Positions 1-10,162 of a stretch of DNA of 64,000 bases are shown here, one piece after another (positions within the stretch are counted from its first letter, which is position 1; the number at the start of each line of letters is the position of its first letter). A model generated the notes under the pieces. That model did no database searches. It saw only the letters and a list, made by a program, of their open reading frames with translations, and was not told where the DNA came from. This stretch comes from Nymphaea colorata. Its lineage: Eukaryota > Streptophyta > Magnoliopsida > Nymphaeales > Nymphaeaceae. A program made the position numbers and the translations under genes. The stretch lies in NCBI RefSeq assembly GCF_008831285.2, contig NC_045140.1, positions 19,466,370-19,530,369 of the forward strand, given 5' to 3'.

Positions 1-1496
1 CCTTTTTGACTATTAAGTATGAGTCCCATCTTCCTGTCAAGTTGGAAGGGGCCTGACGGGGGGCCAAAAATGCGTGGCGGTTGTTCTTTCTTTCGTTCCA
101 AGTAACTGAGAATTGTCCTTCCGTTCTGCCTGTAATAAATACTCTCTTTGTGGGTTCAACCCTTCGCTGCAATGTCATATTACTCTTCATAATAAACTAA
201 ACATGTCACATTCTGCCTCTTAAATTACAAAAAGTCTCCTGCTACTACCCCTTCGTTTCGTTTATTAGGAAAAATTAATATTCTCAGTCCTACCACTTAT
301 CTATAAATTGGAAAGTAGAATCATGCTTTATGATTCAAGATTCTTGTAATAAAAACCACACTTCTCGCAAAAACTGTCTATAACTATAGGAACCCAAGGT
401 GAACTCTTGCTAGACACGGAAGAGGGTAGCTGCAATTTTCTTTTAACAATACCCTTGTGTTGAATTACATTAATTTTTTTCTTTTTGTTTTTTCAAGTGG
501 CATAACACATCTGGTCCAAGAAAGGTGAAGTTGTCAGGTTGATTTTTCGTAAGCACTATTTCTTTAGGTTGTACTTCACTGTGCGTATATATATAACACT
601 CTAGTCTAGTCAACAGATGTATTGAGTGTCTCAAAACAATATTATATTATATAAGTAAAAACCAGACAATTTTTTTTAATTAAAAATGATTTTAAATAAC
701 ATATAAACATTCTAGTATGTTTCTACAAACTATTTTAATATAAAACGTGTTTTGAATCAGATTGTTTTTATGAAAAATTGATTATATATATTCGAAAAAC
801 ATGGTTGAACTAATCGATGAAAGTTGGCAGTTAGATTGATTCTTGTAAATGCTACTGAATGCTTAATACACAAGCTAATCCTAAAACAACCCAGTAACTT
901 GGGGTTCGGCCTCTCTCGCTTTTACTTTTTTGGAGTAGGAGTGCGGTCTTTGGGTGGGTAAAAGCTGCTTGATCTTTTTACTAAATTCTTTAGCGAGCAT
1001 GGTTGGTTGAAGCCTGAAGCCTTACCTACCCACACTTCTCAGCCTGCCTGAAAGTGGACGCTCCTGCCGCCTTCCCTTCCTTGGATACACTCGTAATATG
1101 ACTTGGATTATGGAACCCAAAACAGAAAAGAAGAAGAGGGAAGAAAGGTTCGAGTCCACTATTGCTAGCCACACATTCTTGAATCTACTCTCCGCCACAA
1201 ATTTCGCTTCCTCCCAACTATCCCCCCACAGCACGAGATTGAGGGAGAGATACACCCCAAGAAATGGTTGAGAAATCAATAAACACTTCTGTTGCAGAAC
1301 TTGCTTCAGCCAGTCCAGCGGACTCCCTCTCTCTCTCACAGATATATCTTTGATCAGAATCGTTTCCTTTTTTGTGGGTTTCTGGAATTGATGTGTGCGA
1401 GTTGATCTCTCTGTGGTGGGGAAGGTGTTGGTTGTTGAAGCATACGGAAGGAGAGGTGGGTCGGGGGGAATAGCAGAGAAGGGGAAGCAGTTAGTG
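1..1496. other. intergenic / upstream region of the B-box gene
   Basis: No gene was recognised here. The first ~900 bases are AT-rich spacer. The stretch from ~1300 to 1496 has CT-rich runs and probably holds the 5' leader of the B-box gene that starts at 1497. The long open frame on the opposite strand at 1022-1675 runs antisense into the first B-box exon and resembles no protein family I know. Confidence 0.5.
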
Positions 1497-4070
1497 ATGA
1501 AGATCCAGTGTGATGTGTGCGAGAAGGCGCCGGCGACGGTGATATGCTGCGCGGACGAGGCGGCGCTGTGTGCGAGGTGCGATGTCCAGGTGCACAAGGC
1601 CAACAAGCTGGCCAGCAAGCACCAGCGCCTCCCCCTCCACTCCCTCTCCTCCGCCAACTTCCCCCGCTGCGACATCTGCCAGGCATCTCCCTCTCCCTCC
1701 CCGTCTTCCTCCGCTCTTCTTTTCGTTTTTAAATTGATTATTATATATTATTATTATTGTTTTTCTATATTTGTTGACCATATTATTATTATTATTATCG
1801 TTATTTCTTAAGGATTTTTCTTCACAAAAAAATCAGGAAATTAGTTTCTGCCGAAACCCAAAACTTTGCCTTTAAATTCATAATTATATTATTTGTTTTG
1901 TTTGACAGTAATTGGGAAGTGGATGCCATCGTCATTTTAGTTTGTGCAATGAGTTTTCATCACTCATGTAAATGTTCTTTCCATGCTATTTTGTTGAGAT
2001 TGACGCTAAGTCTCTTTTTTCTTTTCAAGAATATTTCTTTGCTACTTTATTAAGAAAATATACTTTTTTCAAATTCACTTTTCGGGATAAATTTGTTTTT
2101 TTCAAAAAAAAAAAAGTCCACAAATCAGACCTCAGCTTAAGGTACAGATCCTTTCGGTAGTGAATCGGTGGCAGGGCTACAAGGAAAAATTTCTTGGGGC
2201 GATCGGTATTTTTAGAAAAATTAAATTGGCAGGTTTGTTCTCGACTAGCAGTAAATCGGACTCAATAGAACTGTTAGCTTTTACTGGAATTGCAAAAGAG
2301 TAGGTGGATTTAACAGTATCAAATCTTTGCATGAGCGTTCTTGATTATCACCAAAACCGTAAATGGCATGAACGCCATTTTAAACAAAAAATAGAAGTCA
2401 GATTATATTTTTTCGGAAAATTTTTGAGAAATGGGGCTTTTAAAATTATGAATCTAGAAGTGTAATTTATCCTGATCTTTTCATTTTGATTACCAACTCA
2501 TCTTGAAATTCATTCCGATAAATGGGTGATCTTCAATCATGGAACTACAGTATCAGTTTATTCTGAAATTGGCCATGAACATCATATTCCTCATTTAAAG
2601 CAAGCTTTTGCTACTTATTTATATCAATTTTGTTAGTTCCATGAAACCAACACGCCACTTGCCAATGGTCGATATCCATGTCCCTTCCCTCTTCCCAGCC
2701 CTGTTTCAGTGTTTCTGAAATTCTGAAGCGACTGCTTTTCAGCTCCAATTATGATAATGGGGGGTTCACAAAGTTCCTCTGTTCTTCTTATGGGTGACTT
2801 AAACCCTCTGTTACTCTTCTCGCAATACCAAAACCAGTGTTCTCAGGTGTTGTTGGCCTATTGATATTTACTATCAATCAGAAGGAAATGGATTCCATTT
2901 TGCTAGGAACAGCAGCGATTAGAAGAATCTGGATATGGTTCCACAGGAGCTGAAAGACATTAAACTGTTCTTCTCTCTTGGTGCACACAGGAGAAAGCAG
3001 CGTTCATATTCTGTGTGGAGGACAGGGCACTCTTCTGCCGTGACTGTGATGAGCCCATACACGTACCGGGGAGCCTTAGTGGAAACCATCAAAGGCTTCT
3101 AGCAACTGGAATCCGTGTAGCCCTCAGCGGCCCATGTGTGGATGACTCTGATCAGGTCTGCCTTGAGCCGCCAGCAAGCCAAAACCCAGCAGCCGTCAAC
3201 AAGAAGCCGATCAAATCCAGCGCCGCTGCTGGAGGTTCGGTAGTTGATCCCTTCATTTCTCAGCAGCACCGGGAATACCCACCTCCTGAAAATTGGACTG
3301 TCAACGAGCTGCTGCAGCTGTCTGATTTTGAAGCCAACGACAAGGTGAGCTGCACAGTGCATATGCTTACAGTTTTTATGTGCATTCTTTTGGATATGCC
3401 TGGATTTTTTAAGATATCTACAATTACAGGATCTTCAGATGTCCTAGTTCCAAGTTTATCCATGAGAAAATTGCATCAAAGATAATATGAAAACCAGAAA
3501 TAAAAACCGACTGGAAACTTGTCTTTTATGTGGCGTAAAGCTTATGCCAAGAAGCAACCAAATGTTCAAAATCTTCTGCTTTTATTTCAAATTCTTTATG
3601 CCTACTCCTAAGGGTTATCTCTGGATCATCCTGTAAATTCATCTTCTTGTCTTCACAAAATCCTTGAGGCATCATCATTGACGTCATCGGCATCACCATA
3701 TTGACTTCTTTTAATACTGAATCACCTGCACTAGCTGCGTGCTGCCACTCAAAATGCTTGATCTGCAATAAGTTTTACCTGTCAAATTTTTGTTGCCATA
3801 ACCACGGACTACCATCATTTATCTTGGTTATTACAGAAAGAATCCCTTGCTTTTGGGGAGCTTGAATGGATCACGGACATTGGACTTTTCGATTGTGAGG
3901 TGCCTCAAGAAGCAGTATCAGCAGCTCAGGTGCCACAGATTTCATCCCCATCATTCAGTCCAAATGCATCCAGACCGCCAAAATCTGCACCCGCAGCTAA
4001 GAAGGCCAGGTTGGAGATCGATCCCGATGATTTCTTCACCGTCCCCGATCTCGGCAATTTTGGCAACTGA
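1497..4070 (+). CDS. double B-box zinc-finger protein, STO/BBX24-BBX25 type
   Basis: Exons 1497-1682, 2991-3344 and 3837-4070 join in frame to 257 residues. The first B-box starts MKIQCDVCEKAP and spans residues 5-47 (Cys5, Cys8, Cys25, Cys28, His33, His42). The second starts at Cys58-Cys61 and continues after intron 1 with EKAAFIFCVEDRALFC. There is no CCT domain. The acidic C-terminus ends DDFFTVPDLGNFGN, with the VP pair at residues 249-250 that in this family contacts the ubiquitin ligase COP1. Arabidopsis relatives are nuclear cofactors in light, UV-B and salt signalling; that role here is by homology. Start chosen because B-box proteins of this clade begin directly with MKIQC. Intron 1 appears to start with GC (CAG|GCATCT) and end with a normal AG; intron 2 is GT-AG. 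The symbol is left open because BBX24 and BBX25 cannot be separated by eye. Confidence 0.93.
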
Positions 4071-4404
4071 GGCGTGGTTGCCAAATCCAATTGCAGAAGT
4101 ATCTTTAGTCTTGCAGCCATGGATGCTTGGAATACATATTTTTGTGTTTCTTTTTGCTTCTTTAGTATTAATGTCTCAGGTACCCTGTGGAAGTCTGTCT
4201 TCTTTTATCTAGTAAGTTCGTTGTGGTATTAGACCGTTAATTAGGGTTTTGTTTCTGCGACGTGACACTTCCTCCGTGTTGCAGCACTTGCTTTTAACGT
4301 CTCTGTGTTTATGCATGTATTAGAACTTAGAAGCAAATGTTTCCTCAAGACCTATCCATGGTTGCATGTGTAAATTTTTATCCATATACCCTTTTTTGGA
4401 GGGG

Positions 4405-4458
<54 letters not shown>

Positions 4459-4736
4459 ATTTGGGGCTCAAACATTCTTTATATATATTTTTTTCATGCT
4501 TATATATATTAACTAATAATTTTTCTATATTGCTTAGGAAAACTTGTAAATATGACAGGATTACCTTTTGACAAGATTTCCTTAATGAACGTTAATAATT
4601 TTTTTTCAATCTTCTCTTTTCTATAAAAATGATTATTTAGAGTGAGCACATATTACGTAAAAATTATTAATAAAGATTATGTTATTGGCACAAGAAAATA
4701 GTAATTGTATAGAAATAACGCTTTTAGTCTTTATTT
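4071..4736. other. 3' flank of the B-box gene
   Basis: This holds the probable 3' UTR, a long CT tract and then AT-rich spacer up to the tandem array. No gene was seen. Confidence 0.5.
4409..4457. repeat. (TC)n microsatellite
   Basis: About 24 uninterrupted TC units lie a few hundred bases after the stop codon of the B-box gene. Confidence 0.95.
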
Positions 4737-6775
4737 GTTAACCTAATGTGTTTCACTTGTAATTTAATTGAATGTGCTTAACAAGTGAATTAGGTTAACA
4801 ATAAGGCACCAAATGAATCACTCAAATCTCATTCATTTTCATGCAAACCTGTGATTTCAATCTACTAAATCATTTAACATGGATATAACAATAAGTCAAG
4901 TACATTCAATAAAGTATGCGTGATCATATGAATCACTTAAATCTGACTCGTATTGGTACGACTATAGTGCACGATCTAAAGAATTGAAATTACAAGTTCG
5001 TATCAATACAAGTGCGATTTAAGTGATTCAAATGATCACACATACTTAATTGAATGTGCTTAACTTATTGTTACGTCCATGTTGCTTGATTAAGTGAACT
5101 GAAATCACAAGTTTGTATGAAAATGAATGTGATTCGAGTGATTCATTTGGTGTCTTATAGTTAATCTAACGTGTTTCACATGTTATTACATTCATGATCA
5201 ATGATTTAAATAATTAAAACTCACAAGTTTATATGGATATAAAAGAGGCCTATGCATTAGTTTGATCCTTTCTAGTTTGTACGATAAGTTGAACATGTTG
5301 TTACATTTATAGTGATCGATGCACAAGTTCACATCAATACGAGTGGGATTTAAGTGATTCAATTGATCACGCATATTTAATTGAATGTACTTAACTTGTT
5401 GTTACGTTTATATTAAATGATTTAGTAAATTCAAATCATAGGTTTATATGAAAATTAATGGGATTCGAGTGATTCATTTGGTGTCTTACAGGTAACTTAA
5501 TGTGTTTCACTTGTTATTACATACATTTGATCACTTATGTTTAATCGAGAGATTATGTTATTCATTTTTACTTGTTCTTACATACATTTGATAACTTATA
5601 TTTAATTGAATGTGCGTAACCATTTATTACATACGTATAGAATGACTTAGTGGCTTGAAAAAAGAAGTCCGTTTGGAAATGAATGAGAGTCAAGTCACTA
5701 TATTGGTCCCTTATAGTTAATCTAATGTATTTCACTTGTTATTACATCTATAATGATAAATGGTTGAAATCACAAGTTTATATGGATACAAATGGTTGAA
5801 GTCACTATATTTGTACACGTGTAGTTAGTCCGATGAGTTGAATTTGTTGTTACATCTATAGGGAACGTTCTAAAGGATTGAAATCACATGTTCGTACCAA
5901 TACAAGTGAGATTTAAGTGATTCATATAATCATGCATACTTAATTGAATGTGTTTAACTTGTTGTTACGTCTATAATAAATGATTTAGTAGATTGAAATC
6001 ACAAGTTTGTGCGAAAATGAAAGAGATTCGAGTGATCCATTTGGTGTCTTGTAGTTAACCTATTGTGTTTCACTTGTTATTACATCTTTGATCAATGATT
6101 TAAATGATTAAAACTTACAACTTTGTATGGATATAAAGGAGACCTATGCATTAGTTTGATCCCTTGTAGTTAGTTCAATAAGTTGAACTAGTTCTTACAT
6201 CTATGGTGATCGATGTAAGGAATTGAAATCACAAGTTCGTATCAATACGAGTGGGATTTAAGTGATTCATTTTATCACACATACGTAATTGAATGTGCTT
6301 AACTTGTTGTTACGTCTATATTAAATGATTTAGTAGATTAAAATCATAGGTTTGTATGAAAATGAATGATATTGGAGTGATTCATTTGGTGTCTTGTAAG
6401 TAACCTAATGTGTTTCACTTGTTATTACATATATTTGATCACTTATATTTAATTGAGAGATTAAGTGATTCATTTTCACTTGTTATTACATATAATTGAT
6501 CACTTGTATTTAATTGAATGTGCGTGACCATTTTTTACTTACGTATAGAATGACCTAGTGGCTTTGATACCAGAAGTTCGTTTGGAATACATATATAATG
6601 AATGATTTAAATGATTGAAATCACAAGTTCATGTGAATACAAACGCGTGTAGTTAGTCCGATGAATTAAATTTATTGTTACGACTATAGTGCACGATCTA
6701 AAGGATTGAAATCATAAATTCGTATCAATCACATACTTAATTGAATGTGCTTAACTTGTTGTTACATCCATATTT
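4737..6775. repeat. diverged tandem array of ~110-115 bp units with higher-order pattern and inverted left end
   Basis: Recurring phrases such as GATTGAAATCACAAGTT, AAGTGATTCA, TTAATTGAATGTGCTTAAC and TTGTTGTTACGTCTATA repeat throughout in the same order. Three recognisable unit variants follow one another: A (near 4982, 5321, 5876, 6220, partly 6700), B (near 5095, 5430, 5995, 6336) and C (near 5210, 6105). Some A units are ~340 bases apart, matching three ~113-base units; others are farther apart because extra or deleted units intervene. The segment 4741-4970 carries A and B in reverse orientation. No coding potential was seen. It could be a decayed local satellite or the interior of a non-autonomous transposon. 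Confidence 0.8.
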
Positions 6776-7121
6776 TTTTTCAACAAAAGTAGATTCTTAA
6801 AATTCTAGAATAATGTAATGTCCATATTTAATGTTACCTTTCCCATATTTTTTTCTATACCAAACATGCATATTTTCTTCTTTTTAAAGGCAAAAGCAAG
6901 TTCTAGTCTTTACTATTGTGAACAAGTTCATGTATATTTTCACCTTTTCCTATACCTTTTTTTAATTTACGATTACAATAGCAAGTTCAAACATGACGGA
7001 TAAGAGAACAAATAGATATATTTCATCGTAGACCAGCTTGGAACATAATGTCAATTACAGAACTTTTAGAATCCATACCGTCAAGAAAACAGAAGTGCAG
7101 AGGATGATAAAGACAAAGTCA

Positions 7122-7510
7122 AAGCGTTTACTGTATTATATATTTATATACATATCGCTTGTCTTCTGGGACATTCTCACAAACATTTGGCGAGCGGCAC
7201 TTGATGAATGACAGTGGCAGTCCACCCTTACAGTCCTGCAAAACAGCCACAATGACACAACGTTTCAGAACGGAAGTAAGTAAAAACTTCATTATAATGG
7301 ACGAGAAGAAAAATTCAGAGAAAATGAGGAGAAAGGTCTGTCAGGCAGACGTCATCTGGCTGACAAATAGTGAAAGAGCGAAGGAAATTCTTGTGGGGAT
7401 GGAAAAAATTAAAAAAAGGATATGATGATGATGATGATGATGATGAAGGGGAAGTAAAAGTAAGAGAAGGAAGCTCACCTGACCATGGCGAAAAAAGGGA
7501 CCGAAGAATC
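7122..7510 (-). other. possible small two-exon gene, unrecognised
   Basis: Read on the minus strand, ATGGTCAG is followed by GTGAGC, a good donor, near 7480-7490. A pyrimidine-rich stretch ending in TTTTGCAG near 7238 could be the acceptor. One frame after that acceptor reads DCKGGLPLSFIKCRSPNVC and stays open to a TAA near 7130, but the frame set by the ATG gives a different short peptide. No family was recognised. This may be a short gene, the tail of a decayed gene, or chance. Confidence 0.15.
7422..7446. repeat. (GAT)n microsatellite
   Basis: Eight tandem ATG/GAT triplets in spacer DNA. Confidence 0.9.
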
Positions 7511-8527
7511 GTAATGGAGTTCGCTTAGTATGTGTCCAATGAAGAAGAGTTTTTGTTTGCTTCAGCTTGGTTGAAGTGGTGAAGAACCTTTCTCTTCTTT
7601 CTTATTTCCGTCACAAATTTTTTTGGAGGGGGCTCCAGAAGAAAAGAGTTTAAAGAGGGTGTAGCGTTTTCTAACGTGGTATAATCAGCCTCAATCCCCC
7701 GATTTGAATTGAATTGGTGTCAAACCGATTCGAGGGTGTCACGTGATAGCAGTCAACTATTTTATAAATATTTTAAATTCGTTATATTTAAATTTATACA
7801 TTTTTTTCAAAAATGAAATTAATGTTTTTGGCCAATTCAATTGATCAATCCATTCTGTTGAGGAATATGCTTTTATATTGTTTTCAAAATTGCGATTGAA
7901 CACTCGTTACTTTCAAGTGAGTGACAGGTTCCTCGCTGCTCAGGTGAAGGCCAAAGTTTCCTTTCTTTGTCTTTGAAGAATTGAAGGCTGTGTTGGTGCT
8001 TAGGTATTATAGTATGTTCCACCTCCATAGCACCCATGAGAATGAAATTGTGCTTAGGCTTTAGGCAATGAACGTTGTTATTTCATTTCGTCGAGATAAC
8101 AGAGCATATCATCTACATGATTCAAACCTAACCTTCTCCAGTATTTCATAATAAGGAATTATTGGATTCATCTGGCCATTTGTCTATTCGAATTTCTTCA
8201 TTGCAGAGGTGACATTCGGATGACATACTCAAGAAGAAGCAAAATTACTCTGAAAACTCAGACATTCGATGTAATCAGCAAAAGAGGAAACAAGTCATGG
8301 ATAGGTATGTTTGTTTCACTGCAGATGTTGGTGATTTGATTTGAGATTAGTAGGATTTAAACAAAGGTTAGATCCAAAACTATCAAAGGCAACGTTAATA
8401 ATGTAGGCGAAGGTTGAGCTCAGAAGCCATGTGTTCGGCAATAGGGTTTTAGGAGGATTTAAGCGGAGCTTGCTTGTTGTGTCTTGTCCCCGGACTGGAC
8501 TGGAGACCTCAGTCTGGCTGAACATCC

Positions 8528-10162
8528 ATGGCTCTCTGGAGACCTGTCCCCTGCTTTCGGTTTCGGCTCCCTTCCTCTTCCTCCCTCGTCCTCTCCCTCA
8601 TAAATCCCAAACCCTTCTCTACTTCCTCTTGTTCTGAGGGAGAAGAAGAATGCGACTTCGACCATGAAGAAGCGGTAAGCTTGAAACAACAGCCGGTTAT
8701 CCCAATACCACGATCTCCCTTCGTCGACCGTTTCTACTCCGTCATCCAAGATCACCACCGCAGAACCCTTGGCCTGAACCCGAACCCATCTTCTCCCTCC
8801 TCCTCCTCCTCGGCCCACATCCCCAATCTATCCCGCGAGTTCTCCCAGATCGCCCCTCCCTCGATATCCCCTTCCGTCGTTGCCCACACCATCCAGAGGT
8901 CCGCCCAACTCCGTCATGGCATTCCTTGGCCCCAGACGCTTGCCTTCTTCAAATGGGCCTCCGACCACCCCGGCTTCGCCGCAGACGCCGATGGCGCCGC
9001 GACTGCCTACTGCGAGGCGGTCGACCTCCTCGGCAAGGTCCGCCAGTTCGACCTCGCGTGGGGGCTGATTGACGCCATGAGGGCCCGGGGTATTCCCGTG
9101 GTTGCCAACGTCTTCTTGGCCCTCGTCCGACGCTACGCCCGCGCCGGGCTGGCGGCGGAGGCCGTCCACACCTTCAATCGCATGGAGGATTACGGATGCG
9201 TGCCACACTCATTCGTGTTCGCTTCGGTGATTGGGGTTCTGGCGAAGAAGCGGTTCGCGGAGGCGGCGCAGTCATTCTTCGACGGGTTGAACCACAAGTT
9301 CCGGCCAGATGTCGTGATCTACAGCGCTCTGATTCACGGGTGGTGCAGGGTCCATCGGATTGAGGAAGCAGAGAGGGTGTTTCGGGAGATGAAGGAGGCA
9401 GGCATCCAGCCGAACGTGTATACCTACAGCTGCGTAATCGATGGTCTTTGCCGGTCCGGCCGAATCGATCGGGGATACGACGTTTTCCGGGAGATGGTGG
9501 AGGTTGGATGCGCCCCAAACGCGGCGACTTTCAATTCTCTGATGCGCGTCCACGTTAAGGCGGACCAGACCGAGAAAGCTCTGCAAGTCCACAACCAGAT
9601 GAAGCGGCTCTCCTGCGAGCCCGACGCCATCACGTACAATTACCTCATCGAGGCGCACTGCCGGGCCGGAAACTTCGACAACGCCATGAAGGCGTTGAAC
9701 CAGATGGTTGCGAAGGGGTGCCCGCCGAACGCGTCGAGCTTCAACCCACTGTTCCAAAGCGTCTTCAAGGCGAAGGACGTCAATGGGGCGCACAGATTGT
9801 TCTCGAAGATGAAGGATGTGGGGTGCAAGCCGAATACTGTTACCTACAACATCCTGATGAGGATGTTCTCGGAGACGAGATCGACGGACATGGTGATGAA
9901 GATGAAGAGGGACATGGACGAGAACGGCTGCGAGCCGAACGTGAACACTTACAGGATTCTGATATCCATGTTCTGCTCCATGGGTCATTGGAATCGGGCG
10001 TATAAGTTTTTCAGGGAGATGCTGGAGGAGAAATGCCTGAAGCCGGCGCTGCCCGTTTACAACATGGTCCTAGAACAGCTGAGAAAAGCCGGGCAGGTTG
10101 AGAAGCATGAGGAGTTGGTCGAGAAGATGGTGGCGAGAGGATTCGTGACGCGGCCTTTGTGA
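8528..10162 (+). CDS. P-class pentatricopeptide repeat protein, probably mitochondrial (At1g20300-like)
   Basis: Intronless, 544 residues. The first ~35 residues are rich in Arg, Ser, Pro and Phe with almost no acidic residues, which fits a mitochondrial presequence; a Ser-rich linker follows to residue ~100. From about residue 157 to 540 the protein is made of ~35-residue PPR units, with repeated cores such as PNVYTYSCVIDGLCRSGRID and PNTVTYNILMRMF. No E, DYW or SMR extension follows, so this is a P-class member, expected to bind organelle RNA sequence-specifically. The end, KHEELVEKMVARGFVTRPL, and the unit order resemble my memory of Arabidopsis At1g20300. The start is the first Met of the open frame and gives the targeting peptide. 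Codons are markedly GC-rich compared with DPH2 and VIPP1. The RNA target cannot be read from sequence. Confidence 0.95.
   Translation: MALWRPVPCFRFRLPSSSSLVLSLINPKPFSTSSCSEGEEECDFDHEEAVSLKQQPVIPIPRSPFVDRFYSVIQDHHRRTLGLNPNPSSPSSSSSAHIPNLSREFSQIAPPSISPSVVAHTIQRSAQLRHGIPWPQTLAFFKWASDHPGFAADADGAATAYCEAVDLLGKVRQFDLAWGLIDAMRARGIPVVANVFLALVRRYARAGLAAEAVHTFNRMEDYGCVPHSFVFASVIGVLAKKRFAEAAQSFFDGLNHKFRPDVVIYSALIHGWCRVHRIEEAERVFREMKEAGIQPNVYTYSCVIDGLCRSGRIDRGYDVFREMVEVGCAPNAATFNSLMRVHVKADQTEKALQVHNQMKRLSCEPDAITYNYLIEAHCRAGNFDNAMKALNQMVAKGCPPNASSFNPLFQSVFKAKDVNGAHRLFSKMKDVGCKPNTVTYNILMRMFSETRSTDMVMKMKRDMDENGCEPNVNTYRILISMFCSMGHWNRAYKFFREMLEEKCLKPALPVYNMVLEQLRKAGQVEKHEELVEKMVARGFVTRPL

Larger units (their letters stand above)
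6776..8527. other. spacer and PPR gene 5' region
   Basis: AT-rich spacer. A (GAT)n run lies at 7422-7446. A coding-like stretch on the minus strand at about 7157-7510 is described separately. The last ~120 bases should contain the 5' leader of the PPR gene. Confidence 0.4.

Noticed and set aside
1022-1675. 217-residue open frame on the minus strand over the B-box promoter and exon 1
   Set aside because: It is antisense to a well-supported exon, is composed mainly of low-complexity CT-rich DNA, and resembles no protein family.
4737-6775. CRISPR-like appearance of regularly recurring phrases
   Set aside because: Units are contiguous and diverged with no unique spacers, and the genome is eukaryotic.
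9272-9988. 238-residue minus-strand frame inside the PPR gene
   Set aside because: It is the shadow of a GC-rich repeat protein; His/Val/Arg-rich composition is a by-product of antisense PPR codons.
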